This document shows positions 9,427-17,451 of a stretch of DNA of 64,000 nt, piece after piece (position 1 is the first letter of the stretch; every line of letters starts with the position of its first letter). The notes under the pieces are model-generated. The model searched no databases. It worked only from the letters and a program-made list of their open reading frames with translations, and was not told where the DNA came from. The position numbers and the translations under genes are program-made. The DNA comes from AP-15 sp963762575 (GTDB lineage: Bacteria > Pseudomonadota > Alphaproteobacteria > ATCC43930 > CGMCC-115725): positions 248,001 to 312,000 of the forward strand of contig CAVXLL010000001.1 of assembly GCA_963762575.1 (NCBI GenBank), in the 5' to 3' direction.

Positions 9427-9726
9427 TCAGCACGGAGCCGGGTTCGCAAAGCGCGTCACCTTCAGGTTGCCCGCGCGCTGTTTCGCCTGCCACAGGTCAT
9501 ATTCGAGCTGCATCTTGAGCCAAGTTTCAGCGGTGCTGCCGAAAGCCTGTTCCAACCGTATCGCCATTTCCGGCGAGACGCCGGTATGGCCGTTGAGCAA
9601 TTCCGACAGCGCCTTGCGCGTCACACCCAGGCCCTTCGCCGCGTCAGTAACGGAAAGGCCGAGCGGTTCGAGACACAGCTCCTTGATGATCTCGCCGGGA
9701 TGCGGCGGGTCATGCATTCTCGACAT
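9427..9726 (-). CDS. higA: HigA family antitoxin, helix-turn-helix
   Basis: A 99-residue DNA-binding antitoxin. It opens with the HPGEIIKE motif typical of HigA/VapI proteins, followed by an HTH (about 25-60, with SVTDAAKGLGVTRKALSELL) and the TAETWLKMQ segment. It lies downstream of the toxin gene with a 24-base gap, the toxin-first order characteristic of higBA. It would neutralise HigB and repress the operon. The C-terminal tail after about residue 85 is longer than in minimal HigA proteins. Confidence 0.92.
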   Translation of the reverse strand: MSRMHDPPHPGEIIKELCLEPLGLSVTDAAKGLGVTRKALSELLNGHTGVSPEMAIRLEQAFGSTAETWLKMQLEYDLWQAKQRAGNLKVTRFANPAPC

Positions 9727-9750
9727 GGTTTCTCACCTCCTCGCGTGCGG

Positions 9751-10029
9751 TCAGTGGTAATCCACCAGATCGACATCGGTGGCGTCCGGCCCATCGAACT
9801 CAAAGACGACGCGCCAATTACCCGATACCGAAACGGCCCATTGCCCGCGCCGCTCGCCTCGCAACGGGTGAAGCCGCAAACCCGGCAAATTCATTCCTGC
9901 CGGATTGGTGGCGTTGTTCAGGGCCAGTAGGATTTGCCGCAGCTTGCGCACATGCTGAGCATTGACCCCGCTGGTATCGCCGGACATGAACAACCGTTCC
10001 AACCCCTTGTGACGAAACCGCACAATCAT
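9751..10029 (-). CDS. higB: HigB family toxin (RelE-like mRNA interferase)
   Basis: A 92-residue RelE/ParE-fold toxin. The start at 10029 (MIVRFRHKGLERLF) is chosen because it matches the family N-terminus; an upstream in-frame ATG at 10065 adds 12 residues. Visible family blocks are the KGLERLF helix, LPGLRLHPLRGERRGQWAV and the core strand WRVVFEFDG. HigB cleaves translating mRNA on the ribosome. The pair lies at the left edge of the accessory island, next to the REP/RAYT unit. Confidence 0.9.
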   Translation of the reverse strand: MIVRFRHKGLERLFMSGDTSGVNAQHVRKLRQILLALNNATNPAGMNLPGLRLHPLRGERRGQWAVSVSGNWRVVFEFDGPDATDVDLVDYH

Positions 10030-10097
10030 CACGACACTCGTAACGTGTCGGGTTACTAATCTCAAGCGCGGAAAAAATCGGATACGGGGATAGCACG

Positions 10098-10129
10098 CGT
10101 AGGGCGGAAAAGCGCCAGCGCCTTCCGCC
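10098..10129. repeat. REP-like palindrome, left copy flanking the RAYT gene
   Basis: An imperfect palindrome of 32 bases with GGCGGAA and TTCCGCC arms and a short GCGC-rich centre. Its reverse complement matches 10804-10834 with one base missing in the middle. It lies 28 bases before the transposase start. REP palindromes are the DNA substrates of RAYT proteins. Confidence 0.8.
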
Positions 10130-10157
10130 TCTCCCCAAAGCCGGGCATACTCCGATC

Positions 10158-10715
10158 ATGCCGGATTATCGTCGCAATCGGGTTCCAGGTGGGACATTCT
10201 TCTTCACTGCGAACCTGCTGGACCGCCGGTCGGATTTGCTGGTGACACAAATCGACGCGTTGCGGGATGCGGTTCGTCAGGTCCGCGCCCGCGCGCCGTT
10301 CCACATCGACGCCTGGGTCGTGGTTCCCGACCACATGCACTGCCTATGGACCCCTGTTCGAGCCAGGGGCAGGCTATTGCCGGAAGGCGATGCCGATTTC
10401 CCGGGCCGTTGGCGCGCGATCAAGAAAGGGTTTTCGAAATCCGTACGCATCGGTGAACCGCGATCGCCGGTCATGATCCGCCGGGGCGAGCGCGGCATCT
10501 GGCAGCGACGATACTGGGAGCACACGATCCGCGACGAGCAGGACTTCGCTACTCACTTCGACTATGTTCATTTCAACCCGGTGAAGCACGGTTTGGTTGA
10601 GCATCCGGCGCAGTGGCCGCATTCCTCCTTTCGCCGCTGCGTGGCCGGCGGCCTGTACCCGGCGGGGTGGATGCGCAGCGCCGGCGAACCGCCGGAGACG
10701 GGTGAGCGGCGATAA
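10158..10715 (+). CDS. REP-associated tyrosine transposase (RAYT)
   Basis: A 185-residue single-domain Y1 transposase of the IS200/IS605-related TnpA-REP family. The N-terminus MPDYRRNRVPGGTFFFTANL is the standard RAYT opening. The metal-binding HUH-type motif reads PDHMHCLW (about 55-62), and the catalytic Tyr is in the YVHFNPVKHGLV block (about 135-146). It would nick and join REP DNA as single strands. Two palindromes in inverted orientation bracket the gene, at 10098 and 10804, forming a compact REP-RAYT-REP unit. The C-terminal 25 residues are Gly/Pro-rich. Confidence 0.92.
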   Translation: MPDYRRNRVPGGTFFFTANLLDRRSDLLVTQIDALRDAVRQVRARAPFHIDAWVVVPDHMHCLWTPVRARGRLLPEGDADFPGRWRAIKKGFSKSVRIGEPRSPVMIRRGERGIWQRRYWEHTIRDEQDFATHFDYVHFNPVKHGLVEHPAQWPHSSFRRCVAGGLYPAGWMRSAGEPPETGERR

Positions 10716-10803
10716 ATCGAAACGGCCAAAGCCGGCGCAGGCAGAACGTATCATTCCAGACCATCATTGTTGGGCACGGCCCGACACGCAGACGACAGTT
10801 AGC

Positions 10804-10834
10804 GGCGGAAGGCGCTGCGCTTTTCCGCCCTACG
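10804..10834. repeat. REP-like palindrome, right copy flanking the RAYT gene
   Basis: A 31-base palindrome with GGCGGAA and TTCCGCC arms, the near-exact inverted copy of 10098-10129. It lies about 90 bases downstream of the RAYT stop. From here to about 10988 I see no gene; a short GCCCCGATCCGGGGC palindrome sits near 10852. Confidence 0.8.
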
Positions 10835-10988
10835 CTTGCTGGTTGACTGTAGCCCCGATCCGGGGCAAGCAGGTAGGCATGCCCTCTGTAAGATCCCGCC
10901 GCTCTGGCCCACAGGCCCGCCAGCACGAAGGCGACATCAACGTCAAGCCAGTGGCTACGGGCAAGCTGCACGAACCGCACCCGTGACA

Positions 10989-11902
10989 ATGCGGGTGCGG
11001 TTGCCATCCCGTCGATGGGCTGGCCTAGATGCCCATAGACCCCGACCATGGAAACAGACGACCAAGTGCATTTTTTGCGGCGTGGAGGCGTCCCAGACGC
11101 CCGAAGGTGCACTGACAAGAGAGCACGTTTATTCAAACTGGACGCGTCGCTTCGTGCCGCAAATCCTAAAATGTTCAGATCACTTCGCGCGACCGCCCAC
11201 CTCGACCACACTGACTTTGTATTTGCAAAGCGCCCTGGTGACGTGCGCGATTGGCAAGTCCTATGCGTCTGCGCGGCGTGCAACAACGGATGGATGCGGC
11301 AGCAGATCGATGATCGAGCACGGCCGATAATGATACCGCTCATCAAAGGCCAACAAGTGCGCTTATCGCCAGACCAGCAGCGGATCATCGCCACCTGGGC
11401 GGCAATGAAGGCGATGGTTGCAGAGTACGGTGAGTCGGAGTGTGTCACCACTCACCATACGCAGCGTAAATATTTAATGCAACATTGTCATCCACCGAAA
11501 AGAGGCTGGTCTATCTGGATCGCGCATTACCGTATGGCGAATGCGCCGATGCTATGGTTCGCGTCACCTTTTCTTGTTCTTCCCGATCACGTCGTCGCGC
11601 GGCGGGTAGATCGACGCGCGACCTACTATAATGGTCACGCTAGCACGCAAGTCATCGGCGAGCTTCTCATTCACGTCATACGTTCGCCGCATCCGCGCCT
11701 CGCGACGATGTTTCAATTCCACCTGCCTCCCAGACAGGCGATTTTTCGAATATGGCCGCCGACCGTCTACGGACTCGGTTGGCCCGCCGGCACGATTGAT
11801 GATGCCAGTGCCAGCTACATCGCCGACGCGGTGAAGGGTTTCATGATTAGAAGCGGCCAACGCTCCTCTATTAAGGCGATAGGGTCCCCATTAAGGCGAT
11901 AG
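10989..11902 (+). pseudogene. HNH/zinc-finger-like protein, broken by a single-base frameshift
   Basis: Two overlapping frames encode one protein. The upstream frame carries a CxxC (CIFCG) and LTREHVYSNWTRRFVPQ, resembling the first half of an HNH-like nuclease fold. The downstream frame carries CVCAACNNGWM and IDDRARPIMIPLIKG, the second Cys pair and the following helix. Adding one A in the AAAA run at 11168-11171 joins them as QILKMFRSLRA. The reconstructed protein is about 300 residues. The start is uncertain; 10989 is the nearest upstream ATG in the first frame, without a clear ribosome site. If translated as is, only the 11048 frame yields a product, and it lacks the first Cys pair. A nuclease role is inferred from the motif only. 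Confidence 0.6.
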
Positions 11903-11910
11903 GGTCCCCG
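11871..11910. repeat. 20-bp tandem duplication at the ends of two convergent genes
   Basis: The unit TTAAGGCGATAGGGTCCCCR occurs twice in succession (11871-11890 and 11891-11910), differing only in the last base. The second copy supplies the stop codons of both convergent genes: the plus-strand gene ends at 11902 and the minus-strand gene stops at 11891. Because 20 is not a multiple of three, the duplication must have changed the C-terminus of both products. Confidence 0.9.
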
Positions 11911-12565
11911 TGAGTGGGCGCTTGTTGAGAATAGCCCTTAGGAGTGCTAAGGCGTATCGTGCTGCTTCCAAGCTTCCATAAGTGTTTTCAACTACATTTG
12001 CGACGACCAATTGTGGGCCAAGCTCGACCCTGCGAAGCACATCTGCAAAATTTGACACCTGCTCAATATCCGCCGTGGGCAGAAGTTCCCGCGCGTGCTT
12101 TTCAAATAGAGACGCAAGGTAACTCCCTTTCTCGTGCTGAAGGGCTGAAATCATCGTCTCAACATTCAACTCTCGACCCTTTCCCGTCAGTGCAATCCCC
12201 AGTTCTAGACACGCCTGAACGCGATTACACTCTTTATTTTTGGGTTTAGCGTTGCCCATTTCTTTGCCCGCGATTGACGCATAAAGATGCATCGCCCGAC
12301 CGTGAACTTGTCGCCATCCTTTTGTGTTCCAGTTCTTGTATTGAACTACCAAAAAGGCGAGCGCAAAAATGCTAATGACAATGGCAATCCAGCGAACAAT
12401 CCCACTCGATGCGAGGGAGATCACAACGAACGCGACGAAGAGGAGGACCGAGCCCCACCCAATCCAAATTGCCACTTGAGGCCAGAAACCATCGCCTTTT
12501 TGTTGAAGTCCGAAACCATTGCCTTGTCGTGTCCCGTGGGCGCCCGCATCGTTCACGGTACGCAC
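11891..12565 (-). CDS. Hypothetical membrane protein
   Basis: A 224-residue protein I cannot assign. Residues about 28-50 and 58-75 are hydrophobic and form a likely helical hairpin in the membrane. The remaining 140 residues are soluble and helical, with three Leu/Ala-rich amphipathic stretches. Base composition is visibly lower in GC than that of the neighbours, which fits recent acquisition. Its 3' end overlaps the HNH-like gene inside the 20-bp duplication. It may be a cargo gene of the accessory island. Confidence 0.55.
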   Translation of the reverse strand: MRTVNDAGAHGTRQGNGFGLQQKGDGFWPQVAIWIGWGSVLLFVAFVVISLASSGIVRWIAIVISIFALAFLVVQYKNWNTKGWRQVHGRAMHLYASIAGKEMGNAKPKNKECNRVQACLELGIALTGKGRELNVETMISALQHEKGSYLASLFEKHARELLPTADIEQVSNFADVLRRVELGPQLVVANVVENTYGSLEAARYALALLRAILNKRPLTGTLSP

Positions 12566-13048
12566 AAGGCCGAACAGTGCATCACCGCGATTTTGTTCGC
12601 CCTTAGGACGAGAGACTCACCCATCATCGATTTTCCAGAACATCCACTTCCGCGACTTTTCCCAGACGACCACCGCCAGTGATTTTCCATAGGCGCGTTA
12701 TGCCGCTCAGCACCGCGCTCGACACGTGAGTCGGGATAAGTACGGGATCCGGCTCGGCGTTCTGGAAACCACGAGAAAATGAAACGAGCCGTGATTTACA
12801 GCATCTCTTGGGCTCAACGGCAACACCACCAGCAACATTCACGGCGACCACGCCGTCGATGAGCGGCCATTGAAAAGGCCCGCTCGCATCCGCTGTTGCC
12901 ATCTGGTCGGTGAGATTATTGCCGAATTCCAGGCCGTTGCCACTTGGTCAGGAGAACGTAGGAATTCCCTGCGGCACCGGGGGATTGGCAAAAAGACAAT
13001 CATGTAAATGCCGCAATCGCATCATATACTCGCGGGCCATTCCGGTCC

Positions 13049-13276
13049 GTGAGCCGACGCGAGATTGCGATGAAGGAGTTGCCGACGCCTGATCTCGACC
13101 AGATAAAACAGGAGGAACAGGAGCGCGGGGACGGGCATGGGCGGTTTCCCAAGGGTCGGCCGTGGGCGACGCCGTGGGGCGGAGACCACGACGCCGCACG
13201 ACCGCGTGATGCTGGCCGTGCTGGGCCAGGGCTTGGTTGCGGCCGGGGGCCACTGTGGCTTTTGAGCCCGACGTGA
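13049..13276 (+). pseudogene. Possible DUF5681-like remnant
   Basis: A 75-residue frame containing MKELPTPDLDQIKQEEQ and DGHGRFPKGRPW, reminiscent of the N-terminal segment of DUF5681 proteins (GRFPKGxSGNPxGRP), which often accompany mobile elements. The conserved continuation is missing, and the sequence after residue about 45 reads better in another frame. I read it as a decayed fragment. The call rests on motif memory only. Confidence 0.3.
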
Positions 13277-13419
13277 CCCACCCTGGCCTTCCATGCTCGT
13301 GAGAGGGCATAACGACGAGCCTACGCCAGAGGATGCGCTCTCTCACACCAGTCGTGATTGCAAGTTCCCCATCGGCGGGCGCGGCTGACCCGCCCTGGAT
13401 GAAACCGCCACCAGAGCGC

Positions 13420-13494
13420 TTTCCCGGCGAAAGCCGGGACCCATCTATCCCGTGCTCGTGCCGCCGAAAGATGGACCCGGCTTTCGCCGGGGAA
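13420..13494. repeat. Inverted repeat, dispersed palindromic element
   Basis: The arms TTCCCGGCGAAAGCCGGG and CCCGGCTTTCGCCGGGGAA face each other across about 30 bases, and each arm is itself a small hairpin (CCCGGC-GAAA-GCCGGG). A further repeat-like segment ending in CCTCGCAATGAC follows at about 13583-13622. Such elements are scattered between genes in many alphaproteobacteria. Confidence 0.7.
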
Positions 13495-13645
13495 GCGTTC
13501 AATATTGGTCTGCCGTCACGAACCGCTTTGTTTCTTGCGAGCGACAGCGAAGCCATCTCGGGCCGCTGAGCGCTCGATGGTCGAGATTGCTTCGTCGCGC
13601 AGGGCGCGCCTCGCAATGACAGCGCCGATCCGATCGGAATCTGCT

Positions 13646-14020
13646 CTAGCCCCAGGTGGCTTGACCGCCGACGGCGGTGATCGTGATGTGCCCCATTGTC
13701 GTATTGGCCTTGGCGCCGTGCCAATGGCGTTCGCCGGCCTTGATGTGCACGACGTCGCCGATATTGATCTCGCGCTGTTCGTGCTCCGTCGCCACCATGC
13801 CGGAGCCGGAGGTCACGACCAGTATCTGGTCGCAGCTATGGGTATGCCAACCCGTCGTGCAGCCTTGGCTGAAGTTGACGACGCTGCAGTTGTAGTTCGC
13901 GGAGTCCCCGGGCTCGATGATGGTCTGACGCGACCGGGAAACCGGGCCGGTCCAGCCTTCGATCCGCTCGGCGCCTTCCACTGGGAGGTTCGGAACGTCT
14001 TTAAGCGTGACCACCTTCAT
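13646..14020 (-). CDS. Cupin domain protein
   Basis: A 124-residue single-domain cupin. The first cupin motif is seen as GWHTHSCDQILVVTSGSG (about 57-74), giving two His ligands. The second motif is GDVVHIKAGERHWHG (about 88-102), with a further metal His. Small cupins of this kind bind a divalent metal and act as dioxygenases, isomerases or sugar-binding proteins; nothing here fixes the substrate. It lies upstream of the amine oxidase gene on the same strand, but with a gap of nearly 70 bases between its start and repeat-rich sequence on one side and the oxidase on the other, so co-transcription is uncertain. Confidence 0.85.
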   Translation of the reverse strand: MKVVTLKDVPNLPVEGAERIEGWTGPVSRSRQTIIEPGDSANYNCSVVNFSQGCTTGWHTHSCDQILVVTSGSGMVATEHEQREINIGDVVHIKAGERHWHGAKANTTMGHITITAVGGQATWG

Positions 14021-14087
14021 GATGACTATCTCCTCGTGTTGACGGGTCTAAAATGTTATCCGAAATCCGAAGTATTTGCCCACTGTA

Positions 14088-15341
14088 TTACAGCTGCATG
14101 GTCAGGCTGGCGAGGGCGGCTTCGGCGGCGGTGAGGCCGGAGAGATAGGCGCCGTGCGCGGTCGAGAAGAAATTGGGCGAGGTGGCCTCGCCGGCGAAGA
14201 ACAGGCGGTCGTCGACCGGTGCGGCTAGCGCGGCGCGGTCATCGGCGTGACCCGGCAGCGCATAGGAATAGGAGCCGCGCGACCAGGGGTCTTGCAGCCA
14301 GGCGGTCGCGGCGAGCGGCGCTATTTTTCGGCGGATGTCATTGCCAAGGAGGCGCGCGAGCTCGCCGGCGGCGAAGGAGAACATCGCCCCCTGCCCTTCC
14401 CGCTCGAGCGCCGCCGCGAACCGCCCGCCGAAAAAGGTGTAGATCGCCGGCCTATCGAGGGGCCGCACCTGGTAGGTCATCGTCTCGCGCGAGGTCGTCG
14501 AGCCGACGAGAAACATGTCCGGCTCGATGCTGGGAGGCGAGCCCGTCAGCGAGATGAAGAGCTTGTCGTCGACCCCCAGCGGCAAGCCGGCTGCCGCAGC
14601 GAACTTGTCGGGCAGCGGCGGGTCGAAGCGCAGCAGTTCCGCAGCGAGGATCGAGGTCGGCACGGTGACGATGACCCGCTGCGCCGTGACCGTGCCGCGG
14701 GTCGTTTCGAGCCGGATAGCCCGGCCGCCATGGTCGATGCGCGAGACCGCCGTGTCGAGCACGACCGGGAGTCCCTCGGCGAGCCTCTCGAAGAGCCGGC
14801 CATAGCCCTCGCGCAGCCGCCAGTTGGTCCCGCTGTCCTCGTAGCGGACGTAGTCCTTGACCGAGATGCGGTCGAGCTCGGCGCCGTTTCCCCAGGTGCT
14901 GGTCGCGTCGAGCAATTGGTTCCAGCGCCCGGCCGGCGGCACCAGGCTCGCCAATGGCCGATCGGCCGGTTCGGCGGCGGCTTTTCGGCGCGCCCGGCTT
15001 TGTGCTTCGCGGGTCGCGAGCCAATCGGCTTCGGCCTCGACGGTTTCGCCGCTGCGGCGCAGGCGGGTCGTCCATTCGGGCGGCCGACGCTGGATCGAGA
15101 AGCCGAGCTCCCGGGCGATCGGCGACAGCGGGTTGCGGTCGGCCGAATGCAGCCATTCGGCGCCGCGGTCGAGCGCAAACCCGGCCGGCTCGATCGTGTG
15201 CACGCGGCCGCCGACCCGGTCGCGCGCTTCCAGCACGAGGACCGAGACCGAGCCTTTATCGACCAGCCGCCGTGCGGCGCCGATTCCTGCGGCGCCGGCG
15301 CCGACGATCGCAATGTCGACCTCCGATCGGAGCCCGGCCAT
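14088..15341 (-). CDS. Flavin-containing amine oxidase family protein
   Basis: A 417-residue FAD enzyme. The N-terminal dinucleotide fold reads VDIAIVGAGAAGIGAARRL (about 8-26), followed by LEARDRVGGRVHT. The family flavin-site motif DRGAEWLH is near residue 58. The C-terminal FAD clamp is LFFAGEATSPNFFSTAHGAYLSG (in two parts, about 380-402). It would oxidise a primary or secondary amine to an imine with release of peroxide. There is no signal peptide, so it is probably cytoplasmic. It starts only three bases after the stop of the upstream DUF1194 gene, indicating an operon. Confidence 0.88.
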   Translation of the reverse strand: MAGLRSEVDIAIVGAGAAGIGAARRLVDKGSVSVLVLEARDRVGGRVHTIEPAGFALDRGAEWLHSADRNPLSPIARELGFSIQRRPPEWTTRLRRSGETVEAEADWLATREAQSRARRKAAAEPADRPLASLVPPAGRWNQLLDATSTWGNGAELDRISVKDYVRYEDSGTNWRLREGYGRLFERLAEGLPVVLDTAVSRIDHGGRAIRLETTRGTVTAQRVIVTVPTSILAAELLRFDPPLPDKFAAAAGLPLGVDDKLFISLTGSPPSIEPDMFLVGSTTSRETMTYQVRPLDRPAIYTFFGGRFAAALEREGQGAMFSFAAGELARLLGNDIRRKIAPLAATAWLQDPWSRGSYSYALPGHADDRAALAAPVDDRLFFAGEATSPNFFSTAHGAYLSGLTAAEAALASLTMQL

Positions 15342-15344
15342 ATC

Positions 15345-16082
15345 TCAGCGGCGCGCCGAGCGGATCTCGGGGGTGGCCGCGGCAATCTCGCTGACCAGCT
15401 TGTTGGTCATGGCGTCGGCAAAGGAATGAAAATCCTCGACGACCCTGAGAAAAGCGCCCGGACCGCCGATGACGTTCTGCCGATACCATTCGGGCAGACC
15501 GCCCGGCGGCTGGGTGTGGAACGCATAGCCCGGGTTCGGCTTGTCGTTGAAGATGGCGAGCCCGTTGATCGTCACCCCCTGCCCTACGGCCTGGTCGCGC
15601 GCATCGGTAACCGAGCGGCCGGAATTGTTGGTACCGTCACCGGATATATCGATGATGTGCCGGTTGGCGCGCGGCGGAGCCGTGGCAAATCGCTCCATTG
15701 CGAAGTCGATGGCGCCGCTGATCGAGGTGCGCCCGATGAACGAGCGCGGCGCGGCGAGGATTGCCGCCGCGAGCCCGCCGGCATCCTCCTCGTCGCGGAT
15801 CACCGTCCAGTCGGCGACGACATTCTGCTCCCCGGCGCCCGACCATTCGACAAAGCAGATCGCGATCGCACCGGTAGTCCCGCCGCGGATCGCCGCGAGG
15901 ACGCGCGGGTCGGTCAATGCCGCGGAGTAACCCTTGCGCTGCAGCGCGAACTCGCTTTCATCGATGCTGCGCGACACATCGGCAGCGAGCACGAGCAGCA
16001 GGTCGGTGGTCTGCGCGCCCGCTCTTCCGCTGAACGCGAGCAGGGCAGCCAGGAAGACCGCAGCCGAAACAGCAGATCGCAT
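15345..16082 (-). CDS. DUF1194 family protein, exported von Willebrand factor A-type domain
   Basis: A 245-residue protein with a cleavable signal peptide (MRSAVSAAVFLAALLAFSGRAGA). The start at 16082 is chosen to expose this signal; an in-frame ATG at 16169 would add 29 unlikely residues. The MIDAS-like metal site reads ADVSRSID (about 37-44), with TSISGAIDFA (about 118-127) as the second ligand region and HIIDISGDGTNNSG as the third. These periplasmic proteins are of unknown role. The gene runs into the amine oxidase gene with a three-base gap. Confidence 0.88.
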   Translation of the reverse strand: MRSAVSAAVFLAALLAFSGRAGAQTTDLLLVLAADVSRSIDESEFALQRKGYSAALTDPRVLAAIRGGTTGAIAICFVEWSGAGEQNVVADWTVIRDEEDAGGLAAAILAAPRSFIGRTSISGAIDFAMERFATAPPRANRHIIDISGDGTNNSGRSVTDARDQAVGQGVTINGLAIFNDKPNPGYAFHTQPPGGLPEWYRQNVIGGPGAFLRVVEDFHSFADAMTNKLVSEIAAATPEIRSARR

Positions 16083-16193
16083 CGGGGGCACCCTCTTGAT
16101 CGGAGGGCGAGGATAGGCCGGCCGGCAGCGCCGCGGAAGGGTGTCGCCGGACCCGTGACGGAACCCCACATCTCCGGTCGGAGATTACCGATT

Positions 16194-16619
16194 ATGCATA
16201 TCGCCCAGACCCGCCTTTCGATCGACACCGCGCCGCGCGAGATCAAGGAGATCACCGCCGAGGTGGCGCAATGGACCGAGCGTCAGCGGATCTCGGTCGG
16301 CCTCTTGACCCTCTACATCCCGCATACTTCGGCGTCGCTGCTGATCCAGGAGAATGCATCGCCCGACGTGCGGCGAGACCTCGATGCTTTTCTGCGCCGC
16401 CTCGTGCCCGAGGATGTCGCGCTCTACCGTCACAACGACGAAGGGCCCGACGACATGCCGGCCCATATCAAGAGCGCGCTGACCCAGACGCAGCTCAGCA
16501 TCCCCGTCACCGACGGGCGGCTGCAGCTCGGCGCCTGGCAGGGCGTCTTCCTGCTCGAGCACCGCGCCTCGCCGCACCGCCGCGCGCTCGTCCTGACCCT
16601 GATCGGCGAGCAGCAGTAG
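16194..16619 (+). CDS. YjbQ/UPF0047 family protein
   Basis: A 141-residue protein of the secondary thiamine-phosphate synthase family. Conserved blocks: PHTSASLLIQENASPDVRRD (about 43-62), HNDEGPDDMPAHIKSAL (about 79-95) and LGAWQGVFLLEHR (about 110-122), where the usual GTWQ is AWQ. The His and Asp residues form a likely metal or phosphate site. The start at 16194 is set by homology; the frame is open far upstream, but that part is antisense to the amine oxidase and DUF1194 genes. In E. coli YjbQ has weak thiamine phosphate synthase activity; the true role is unclear. Confidence 0.9.
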   Translation: MHIAQTRLSIDTAPREIKEITAEVAQWTERQRISVGLLTLYIPHTSASLLIQENASPDVRRDLDAFLRRLVPEDVALYRHNDEGPDDMPAHIKSALTQTQLSIPVTDGRLQLGAWQGVFLLEHRASPHRRALVLTLIGEQQ

Positions 16620-16625
16620 CGCCGC

Positions 16626-17432
16626 TCAGCTCTGCATCGCTTGGGTCACGGCGCCACCGGTGGCGGTGCGGCCGCCGTCGATAACATATTGCGCGCCGGT
16701 GATCGCCGAGGCGAGGTCGGAGCACAGGAAGAGCACCGTGTTGGCGATTTCTTCCGGGTTGACGTAGCGGCCCATCGGGATGGCCGATTGGTAGCGGCGG
16801 CTGACACTCGCCGGGTCGGACGGGTTGAGCTGGGCTTCGAGCGAATGGATCATCCGCGTGTCGACCGGACCGGGGCAGACGGCGTTGACGCGGATCCCTT
16901 GGCGGGCGACCTCGCCGGCGGCGGTTTTGGTCAGGCCGATCACCGCATGCTTCGAGGCGACGTAGGCCGGCATACCGGGCGTAGCCACGAGGCCCGCGAC
17001 CGAGGCGGTATTGACGATCGCGCCGCGCCTTTGCTGCAGCATGACCGGCAATACGTGGCGCAGGCCGAGAAAGACGCCCTTGACGTTGACGCCGATGACG
17101 GCGTCGAACACATCCTCGTCATATTCGGCGGTGTGCGCCCATTTGCCTTCGATCCCGGCGTTATTGAAGAAGCAGTCGATCGCGCCGTAGGCGTCGAGCG
17201 CCGCCTTCACATAATCCCGCACCTCGGCCGATTTGGTGACATCGGCCGAGACGAACTGCGCCTCGCCGCCCTGCTGCCGGATGACCCCGGCGGTAGCCTC
17301 CCCGGACGCGCTGTCACGGTCGACTAGGACGACCTTGGCGCCGCCCCTGGCAAAACCGAGCGCAGTGGCGCGGCCGATCCCATTGGCGCCGCCGGTGATC
17401 AGCGCGACTTTGCCGGTAAAGTCCAAATCCAT
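16626..17432 (-). CDS. SDR family NAD(P)-dependent oxidoreductase
   Basis: A 268-residue classical short-chain dehydrogenase/reductase. The cofactor site is TGGANGIGRA (about 13-22), with DRDSA after strand 2 suggesting NAD preference. NNAGIEG (about 90) and the catalytic YVASK (about 157-161) with upstream Ser are present. It would interconvert an alcohol and a ketone in the cytoplasm; the substrate is unknown. It lies 19 bases downstream of the FMN reductase gene on the same strand. Confidence 0.92.
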   Translation of the reverse strand: MDLDFTGKVALITGGANGIGRATALGFARGGAKVVLVDRDSASGEATAGVIRQQGGEAQFVSADVTKSAEVRDYVKAALDAYGAIDCFFNNAGIEGKWAHTAEYDEDVFDAVIGVNVKGVFLGLRHVLPVMLQQRRGAIVNTASVAGLVATPGMPAYVASKHAVIGLTKTAAGEVARQGIRVNAVCPGPVDTRMIHSLEAQLNPSDPASVSRRYQSAIPMGRYVNPEEIANTVLFLCSDLASAITGAQYVIDGGRTATGGAVTQAMQS

Positions 17433-17451
17433 GGCGTTCCTCCCTTCATGG

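Larger units (their letters stand above)
12566..13645. other. 1.1-kb gene-poor, repeat-rich stretch
   Basis: I find no convincing intact gene here. It holds a short remnant near 13049-13276, an inverted repeat at 13420-13494 and, at about 13583-13622, a sequence ending in CCTCGCAATGAC that resembles a dispersed repeat common in alphaproteobacterial genomes. The open frames across it are mostly translations of repeat sequence. It looks like decayed mobile or dispensable DNA joining the accessory island to the chromosomal backbone. Confidence 0.6.

Noticed and set aside
12948..13724. 258-residue open frame on the minus strand
   Set aside because: The translation is made of dispersed repeat sequence and lacks a domain; it overlaps the cupin end.
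14247..16193. Very long open frame on the plus strand
   Set aside because: It is antisense to the amine oxidase and DUF1194 genes, which carry clear family motifs. High GC leaves the opposite frame open. Only the part from 16194 (YjbQ) is real.
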